Assembly: GCF_965198245.1 (NCBI RefSeq)
Contig: NZ_OZ240249.1
Location: forward strand, 1,612,001 to 1,676,000
Reading direction: 5' to 3'
DNA from: Poriferisodalis sp965198245
Lineage (GTDB): Bacteria > Actinomycetota > Acidimicrobiia > Acidimicrobiales > Poriferisodalaceae
Length of the DNA: 64,000 nucleotides
In this document: piece by piece, positions 59,168-64,000 of the stretch
How the letters are laid out: each line of letters opens with the position of its first letter
Position numbering within the stretch: the first letter of the stretch is position 1
Notes under the pieces: generated by a model
The model's database searches: none
Seen by the model: only the letters and a program-made list of their open reading frames with translations
Told to the model about the DNA's origin: nothing
Program-made: the position numbers and the translations under genes

Positions 59168-60109
59168 GTGACTGATGACGACATGCGGCCGCGCCCGGTA
59201 CCACCGCCTTCGGAGTCGCGGCACAGTGGCCGGCGACCTGATGCGCACCGCTCTGTAGGAGCACTGTGGGCTGGCACCTTCCGGGTGGTTGGCAAGCGTT
59301 GGCGCGACCTGGCCGTAGCCGCGACGCTCGGAGCGGCCTTGTGGCTCGTTGCGTTCGTGAGCGCATACGTGGGCGTGGACGAACTGTTCGATGGCAAGTT
59401 CTGGGAGAAGCTCGACGCCCTGTTCGACGGTGAAATCGAGACGGCGGCGGAGGTCGACGCATGGATGGCGTCCTTCGAATTCACCTTCACGCCACAGGCG
59501 GCGGTCCTTCTGCTGGTGGCGCTCATCGCCAGTTTCTTCAGCATTCTCCAAGCCGCTACGAGCGCCCAGATTGCGCGCCAAGAGCTGACGGGTATCGATG
59601 CTGGCGGCAGCACCGCTGCGAGCATCGCGCTGAGTCGGCTGCCTGCGCTGCTGCTCATCAATGTCGCGCTCGTCGTCGTTCAAGCGGTCCTGTTCCTCGT
59701 CGGGCTGGGACTCACTGTGGTCGCAGACCCGCTTGGCGCCGTGTGGGATCTCGTCACGCTCGTCGTTTCCGTCGTCATTGCCCCCCTCCTGACCATCTTG
59801 TGGGTCATGGTGTACGTGGAGCCTGGACTGCCGTCGTTGCGTCGGTGGAACCGGCTCTTGGGGCGCAACAAGTTGGCGACATGGGGCCGTGTGATGTTGT
59901 TCGACCTCGTGCGCATGGTCTTCGCGGCAGTTGTCTTCCTCGTGGTGATAGCGAGCCCGCTCTCGTTTGCGTATTCGTTGGCGATCGTGGTCGTCCTGGT
60001 TTGGCCGGTGACGGTCGGCATCGTGACCGTCGCGCACGTGATCATGTACGGGGACCTCGTCAGCGCGCTCTCGTCAGATGGGCACGCAACCGACGGCGAC
60101 CACGGTTGA
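59168..60109 (+). CDS. Multi-pass membrane protein, third paralogue
   Basis: 313 residues. The N-terminus MTDDDMRPRPVPPPSESRHS resembles that of the first paralogue (MADERMRPRPALPPG). GALWAGTFRVVGKRWRDLAV matches the shared block, and YVEPGLPSLRRWNRLLGRNK matches the conserved loop. About six helices. GTG 59168, 9 bases after the stop of the second paralogue. The three genes look like one transcription unit born by duplication. Function unknown. Confidence 0.75.
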   Translation: MTDDDMRPRPVPPPSESRHSGRRPDAHRSVGALWAGTFRVVGKRWRDLAVAATLGAALWLVAFVSAYVGVDELFDGKFWEKLDALFDGEIETAAEVDAWMASFEFTFTPQAAVLLLVALIASFFSILQAATSAQIARQELTGIDAGGSTAASIALSRLPALLLINVALVVVQAVLFLVGLGLTVVADPLGAVWDLVTLVVSVVIAPLLTILWVMVYVEPGLPSLRRWNRLLGRNKLATWGRVMLFDLVRMVFAAVVFLVVIASPLSFAYSLAIVVVLVWPVTVGIVTVAHVIMYGDLVSALSSDGHATDGDHG

Positions 60110-60194
60110 TGCTTCAGGGCTGACCGTTCCGCGCCGGAGCGAGGTGTTGCACTCCCCGGCAAATGGCCCTCGGTGAGCGTGCTGAAATGTGGTC

Positions 60195-62732
60195 ATGAGC
60201 GCGGAAACGAACACGGTGCAGCATGGCGTGCTGGCCGACTACCGGGTCATTGACCTGACCGACGAACGGGGGCACCTGGCCGGAGCGATCTGGGTCCAGA
60301 TGGGCGCCGACGTGATCGCGATTGAGCCGCCCGAGGGCTCGTCGGCTCGCCGGCTTGGACCCTTCGCCGGCGATGTCGAACATCCCGAGCGCTCGTTGCA
60401 CCACTGGGCCTACAACCGTGGCAAGCGGAGCGTCGTGCTGGACCTCCGCACCCCGCAGGATGTCGAGCGGGCGAAGGCGCTCATTGCCGGCGCGGATGTC
60501 GTCTTCGAATCGTTCGAACCCGGCGAGGCCGAGGCGCTGGGTCTCGGCCGTGACGCATTGGCGGGGCTCAACCCTGCGCTCATCCATGTCTCGATCACGC
60601 CATTCGGCAGCGATGGGCCGAAGGCCAACTGGGCTGTGTCGGACCTGGCGCTTCAGGCTTCCGCGGTGAACATGGCCATCACCGGCGACAAGGACCGAGC
60701 GCCGCTGCGAGCCGGCGGCACGCTCCCGCAGGCCATGCACAATGCAGCCTCCGAAGGAGCCGGTGCGGCGCTCATCGCGCTGTGGGACCGCCAGACCCGC
60801 TCGGGGCTCGGCCAGCACGTCGACATGTCCGCGCAGCAGTCGATGAGCCAGGCCTCCATGTCGTCGACGCTCAACACCTCGCTGAATGCCACTGTGACAA
60901 AGCGCATCGCAGGCGGCGCCAGCCTGCAGGGCATCGACATCCAGTTGATGTGGCCCTGCGCAGACGGGCACGCCTCGGTGACCTTCCTGTTCGGGCCGGG
61001 CTTCCGGGCCTTCACCGAGAACCTCATGGACTGGGTGTACGAGGAAGGCTTCTGCGATGAGGCGACCCGGGACAAGAACTGGAACGAGTACGCCATGATG
61101 CTGCTCGACGGCCGGGAACCGATCTCCGAGTACGAGCGGCTCAAGCAGGTTCTCACCGAGTTCTTCGCCACCAAGACGAAAGCCCAATTGCTCGAGGCGG
61201 CCATGACCCGCCGAGTGCTCATCACACCGGTGTCGACGACCGCCGAGGTTGTCGATTCGCACCAGCTGGCGTTCCGTGAGTACTGGGAGGACGTCGACCA
61301 CAGCGATGTCGTGTCCGATGCCGATGCCGGCTCGTTCGATCCCGCTGCGGTGCGCTATCCCGGCGCGTTCGCCAAGTTCACCGAGACCCCGCTGGTCAAC
61401 CTCGGGCGTCCGCCGAAGCTGGGCGAGCACACCGATGAGGTGCTGGCCGAAGTGTCGGCATCGGAGCGCTTGCCGGCAGTGCCTGCGGCCATCGCCCCGG
61501 TTGCACGCACCTCGCCGCCGCTCGAAGGCGTGAAGGTGCTCGATTTCATGTGGGCCATGGCCGGCCCGGCGGCTTCGCGGGTGCTCGCGGACTACGGCGC
61601 AGATGTGATCCGGGTCGAGTCAGCCAACAAGCTCGACGCGGTGCGTTCGATTCAGCCGTTCCACGATGACGTCGGCGATCCGGACGGTTCGGGTCTGTTC
61701 AGCAACTTGAACGCAGGCAAGCGTGGCTTGGCGCTGGACATGTCCAAGCCCGAAGCGCTCGAGGTCATCTGGGACCTCATCGACTGGGCCGACGTGATCC
61801 TGGAGTCGTTCTCGCCCAAGGCGATGGCGGGCTGGGGCATGGGCTGGCCGCAGGTGCACGAGCGGAGGCCCGACGTGATCATGGCGTCGAGCTGCCTGAT
61901 GGGCCAGACCGGACCGCTGGCGATGCTGGCCGGCTTCGGCACGATGGCCGCCGCCGTTTCGGGGTTCTTCTACCCGGTCGGCTGGCCCGACCGAGCACCG
62001 GCAGGGCCGTTCACCGCCTATACCGACTACACGTCGCCCCGCTGGCTGGTGGCTGCGGTGATGGGGGCGCTGGAGCATCGGCGCCAGACCGGCCGAGGCC
62101 AGTACGTGGACCTGTCCCAGTCCGAAGCGGCGCTGCACCTCATGGCGCCGGCGCTGCTCGAGCGCACCACCAACGGGCGTATCTGGGAAGCGGCGGGCAA
62201 CCGGGACTTGGTGTTTGCACCCCAGGGTGCGTTCCCGACCGCATCAGGCGGGCCCGCGGGCGATGACCTTGACGACAACTGGATCGCCATCTCGTGCGTC
62301 GACGACGGCCAGTGGGCTGCGCTGGCGGGGGCAATAGGCCGCCGCGACTTGGCCTCGCTGAACACAGCCGAACGTCATGCGCGCCACGACGAACTCGACG
62401 ACATCATCTCGGCGTGGACCCGGGGACGAGACGGCTACGACTTGATGACCGAGCTGCAGGCAGCGGGTGTTGCGGCGCACATCGTGCAGAACTCGCCGGA
62501 GTTCACGGTTGACCCACAGGTGGTGCACCGCCAACACCTCGTCGAGGTGCCCCACGGCAAGCAGGGCACGACGACAGTGGAGAACACCCGGTTCGTGCTG
62601 TCCCGCACTCCGGCCCAGGTGAGCTATGGCGGACCGACGCTCGGCGAGCACAGCTTCGAGGTACTCACTGAGACGCTCGCTTACGACGGCGACCGCATCG
62701 CCGAACTGGCCGTGGCTGAACTGCTCGAATAG
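60195..62732 (+). CDS. Fused tandem CaiB/BaiF (family III) CoA-transferase
   Basis: About 845 residues holding two family III CoA-transferase units. The first starts LADYRVIDLTDERGHLAGAI and has GLGQHVDMSAQQSM, with the catalytic Asp. The second starts PLEGVKVLDFMWAMAGPAAS and has GRGQYVDLSQSEAALHLM, also with Asp. Family III enzymes normally work as interlocked dimers, so the fusion may be a covalent heterodimer-like form. It moves CoA between organic acids; substrates are unknown. ATG 60195 follows GTG 60189 in frame. Confidence 0.9.
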   Translation: MSAETNTVQHGVLADYRVIDLTDERGHLAGAIWVQMGADVIAIEPPEGSSARRLGPFAGDVEHPERSLHHWAYNRGKRSVVLDLRTPQDVERAKALIAGADVVFESFEPGEAEALGLGRDALAGLNPALIHVSITPFGSDGPKANWAVSDLALQASAVNMAITGDKDRAPLRAGGTLPQAMHNAASEGAGAALIALWDRQTRSGLGQHVDMSAQQSMSQASMSSTLNTSLNATVTKRIAGGASLQGIDIQLMWPCADGHASVTFLFGPGFRAFTENLMDWVYEEGFCDEATRDKNWNEYAMMLLDGREPISEYERLKQVLTEFFATKTKAQLLEAAMTRRVLITPVSTTAEVVDSHQLAFREYWEDVDHSDVVSDADAGSFDPAAVRYPGAFAKFTETPLVNLGRPPKLGEHTDEVLAEVSASERLPAVPAAIAPVARTSPPLEGVKVLDFMWAMAGPAASRVLADYGADVIRVESANKLDAVRSIQPFHDDVGDPDGSGLFSNLNAGKRGLALDMSKPEALEVIWDLIDWADVILESFSPKAMAGWGMGWPQVHERRPDVIMASSCLMGQTGPLAMLAGFGTMAAAVSGFFYPVGWPDRAPAGPFTAYTDYTSPRWLVAAVMGALEHRRQTGRGQYVDLSQSEAALHLMAPALLERTTNGRIWEAAGNRDLVFAPQGAFPTASGGPAGDDLDDNWIAISCVDDGQWAALAGAIGRRDLASLNTAERHARHDELDDIISAWTRGRDGYDLMTELQAAGVAAHIVQNSPEFTVDPQVVHRQHLVEVPHGKQGTTTVENTRFVLSRTPAQVSYGGPTLGEHSFEVLTETLAYDGDRIAELAVAELLE

Positions 62733-62878
62733 CAGCCAAATGGTCAAGCCGTGTAGGGGGCTTCACTAAGATCCCGACGTTTGTGGAATGACGCAGGCCA
62801 CAGCCGGTCTGCGTTCTCGCGGCGAGGGCTTATGTGGGACATTGCCGGCCGCTGCCGGTTCATTGATGGGAGAGCGCG

Positions 62879-64000
62879 CTGATACGGCGTCGCTGGGCGA
62901 CCGTCATCGCCATGGCAGCTGTGCTCTTGGCGCTCCCGGTCGTCCCGGTCAACGCTGTCGATGAGGACGACGGCAGAGTGGCCGTCATCGCATCGGGCTG
63001 GGCGCTGGCCGATGTTGCGGCAGCGGCGTCACTGGCGGCGAGCCTGGACGGCTACGTGCTCTACTCCTATGCCGATCGGCTCGGAGCATCTGCCGCCCAG
63101 GCCCTGAAGGACATCGCCCCTGAACGGGTGATTGTCGTGGGCGGAGTGGCAGCGCTTCCCGAGAACATTCGCACCGAAATCTCGCGCACGCTGGCGAACG
63201 CGCGGCTCGAGCGTCTCTCCGGTACGGACCGAACCGAGACCGCGGCAGCAGTAGCGCGCCGCGTCGAGAGTCCGGTTGGCGGAACTGTGGTGATCACCTC
63301 TGGCTGGGCGCTGCCTGATGCCGCAGCGGCGGCCGCGTTCGCGGCAGCAGAGAAGGCTGCGGTCCTCTTCACGTATCCCGACCGACTCGGCGACGCCGCT
63401 CGGGCCGAACTCGAGCGGCGGCGGCCACAACGGGTGGTGGTTGTCGGCGGACCCGCGGCGGTGCCCGAACGCGTCGCTGGAGAGATCGCCGATCTGCTGG
63501 GCGATGTCGAGATCGACCGGATCGAAGGCGCCGACCGCACTGCCACGGCGGCGCGCCTCGCCGCGTCGGCTGAGACGGGCCGGCCCGTGGTACTCGCATC
63601 GGGTTGGTCTCCACCTGATGGCGGCGTGGCGGCCGCCGTTGCGGCCTCGGTGGGCGGCACCGTTCTGCACACCGATGTTGAAGGACTCGGCGATGCTACG
63701 ACGGAGGCACTCCGCCGGTTGCGGCCGTCGAAGGCAATATTCGTGGGCGGTACGACTGCCGTGCCAGACGAGACGATTCAACAGACCAGCGAGCTGCTCG
63801 CGAGTATCCGAGTCATCCGCCTGCGCGGCGCTGATCGTGTGGCGACCGCCGCCAAGGCCGCCCGGTACGCCTACGGTCTCGACGTTGGGGTCGGGAGCGG
63901 CTCGAGCGGTGGTTCTTCGGACAATTCCGGGACGACCGGCGGTGGCTCGGGATCGAGCAGTGATCCGGTATCGGCACCAATCGGCGATCCAGCCGGCAGC
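62879..64000 (+). CDS. Secreted protein with cell-wall-binding repeats (partial, probable CTG start)
   Basis: The 3' end is cut by the window edge. At least three cell-wall-binding type 2 repeats are seen, each with an xVVVGGxxAxPxxxxxEI core and a later xRIEGADRTATAARLA-type end: VIVVGGVAALPENI, RVVVVGGPAAVPERVAGEI and AIFVGGTTAVPDETI, each followed by (S/E/R)GxDR(T/V)xTA. A Gly/Ser linker follows. The frame has no ATG, GTG or TTG before the signal peptide. CTG 62879 follows GGGAG at 6 bases and gives a perfect signal peptide (MIRRRWATVIAMAAVLLALP, ending VNA). ATG 62912 would lack the basic residues. Confidence 0.82.
   Translation, partial: MIRRRWATVIAMAAVLLALPVVPVNAVDEDDGRVAVIASGWALADVAAAASLAASLDGYVLYSYADRLGASAAQALKDIAPERVIVVGGVAALPENIRTEISRTLANARLERLSGTDRTETAAAVARRVESPVGGTVVITSGWALPDAAAAAAFAAAEKAAVLFTYPDRLGDAARAELERRRPQRVVVVGGPAAVPERVAGEIADLLGDVEIDRIEGADRTATAARLAASAETGRPVVLASGWSPPDGGVAAAVAASVGGTVLHTDVEGLGDATTEALRRLRPSKAIFVGGTTAVPDETIQQTSELLASIRVIRLRGADRVATAAKAARYAYGLDVGVGSGSSGGSSDNSGTTGGGSGSSSDPVSAPIGDPAGS

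Noticed and set aside
58694..60037. Minus-strand frame of 447 codons over the membrane proteins
   Set aside because: It is His/Arg/Asp-rich shadow of hydrophobic codons. The plus strand shows clear membrane helices and paralogy.
1..64000. CRISPR arrays, insertion sequences, integrases or phage genes
   Set aside because: No regular short repeats with spacers, and no transposase, integrase or phage structural motif was seen in any frame. The islands here lack a visible mobilising enzyme.

Overview
The window is GC-rich throughout, mostly about two thirds G+C. It has dense short-gap operons, frequent GTG starts, and GTGA/ATGA stop-start overlaps. It encodes two luciferase-like flavin/F420 oxidoreductases, a mycobacterial-type leuA, a tandem CaiB-family CoA-transferase, a TrpB2, a circularly permuted ATP-grasp/alpha-E/transglutaminase locus and cell-wall-binding repeats. 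I infer a free-living or host-associated actinobacterium, most likely of the Acidimicrobiia type. No rRNA or marker gene here fixes the species.

Layout. 1-16.4 kb (minus strand): housekeeping and envelope genes. These are an ABC exporter (cut by the window edge), a PlsC-like acyltransferase, a LarA-like protein, a fatty-acyl-CoA-reductase/HAD fusion, a lipoprotein with three Cys-rich repeats, Ddl, a membrane-anchored MurF, an alpha/beta hydrolase and LeuA. Upstream of leuA is a complete leucine attenuator: a leader peptide with four consecutive Leu codons, then hairpins and a T-run. Next come a long hairpin of unknown role, polyphosphate kinase with a DnaA-box cluster upstream, and a thiolase-like protein. 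16.5-26.4 kb: a membrane J-domain protein and a VOC protein. Then follows an inserted island of a STAS/HATPase protein plus a SmaI-like N4-cytosine restriction-modification pair. The island is flanked by two copies of a sulfatase 3' end. After it come the intact sulfatase, an SDR, a DUF4143 ATPase under a perfect palindrome, and an LLM oxidoreductase.

26.4-45.3 kb is the most mosaic part. It holds a HicAB pair whose toxin has one nonsense codon, TrpB2 followed by an orphan HicB, a PrpF protein, a CotH/lamin-tail lipoprotein, a P450, tRNA-Val, and a scattered set of lower-pathway genes for protocatechuate 4,5-cleavage (LigJ, LigK, a LigU-like PrpF, LigI, LigC). The ring-cleavage dioxygenase LigAB is not in the window. 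The lig genes are interleaved with decayed genes (alpha/beta hydrolase, MBL hydrolase, DUF4143 ATPase, tandem TetR). A two-gene module, an OLD/RecF-like ATPase plus a small Cys-rich PD-(D/E)XK-like protein, sits exactly where an MBL-fold gene is truncated. This module is the best candidate for an undescribed defence-type system. It is followed by a decayed ATP-grasp/alpha-E pair in front of an intact transglutaminase-like gene.

45.3-64 kb returns to intact genes: an acyl-CoA carboxylase beta subunit, an M24 peptidase, a DAO-family oxidoreductase, a large secreted Calx-beta/cadherin/PPC protein, a NUDIX hydrolase, an NtaA-type monooxygenase, a tandem polysaccharide deacetylase with a degenerate second domain, three tandem paralogous membrane proteins, a fused double CoA-transferase, and the start of a cell-wall-binding-repeat protein. 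A roughly 70-bp imperfect intergenic repeat occurs at 30.3 and 55.0 kb. All family assignments come from reading the translated sequence; no database search was possible.
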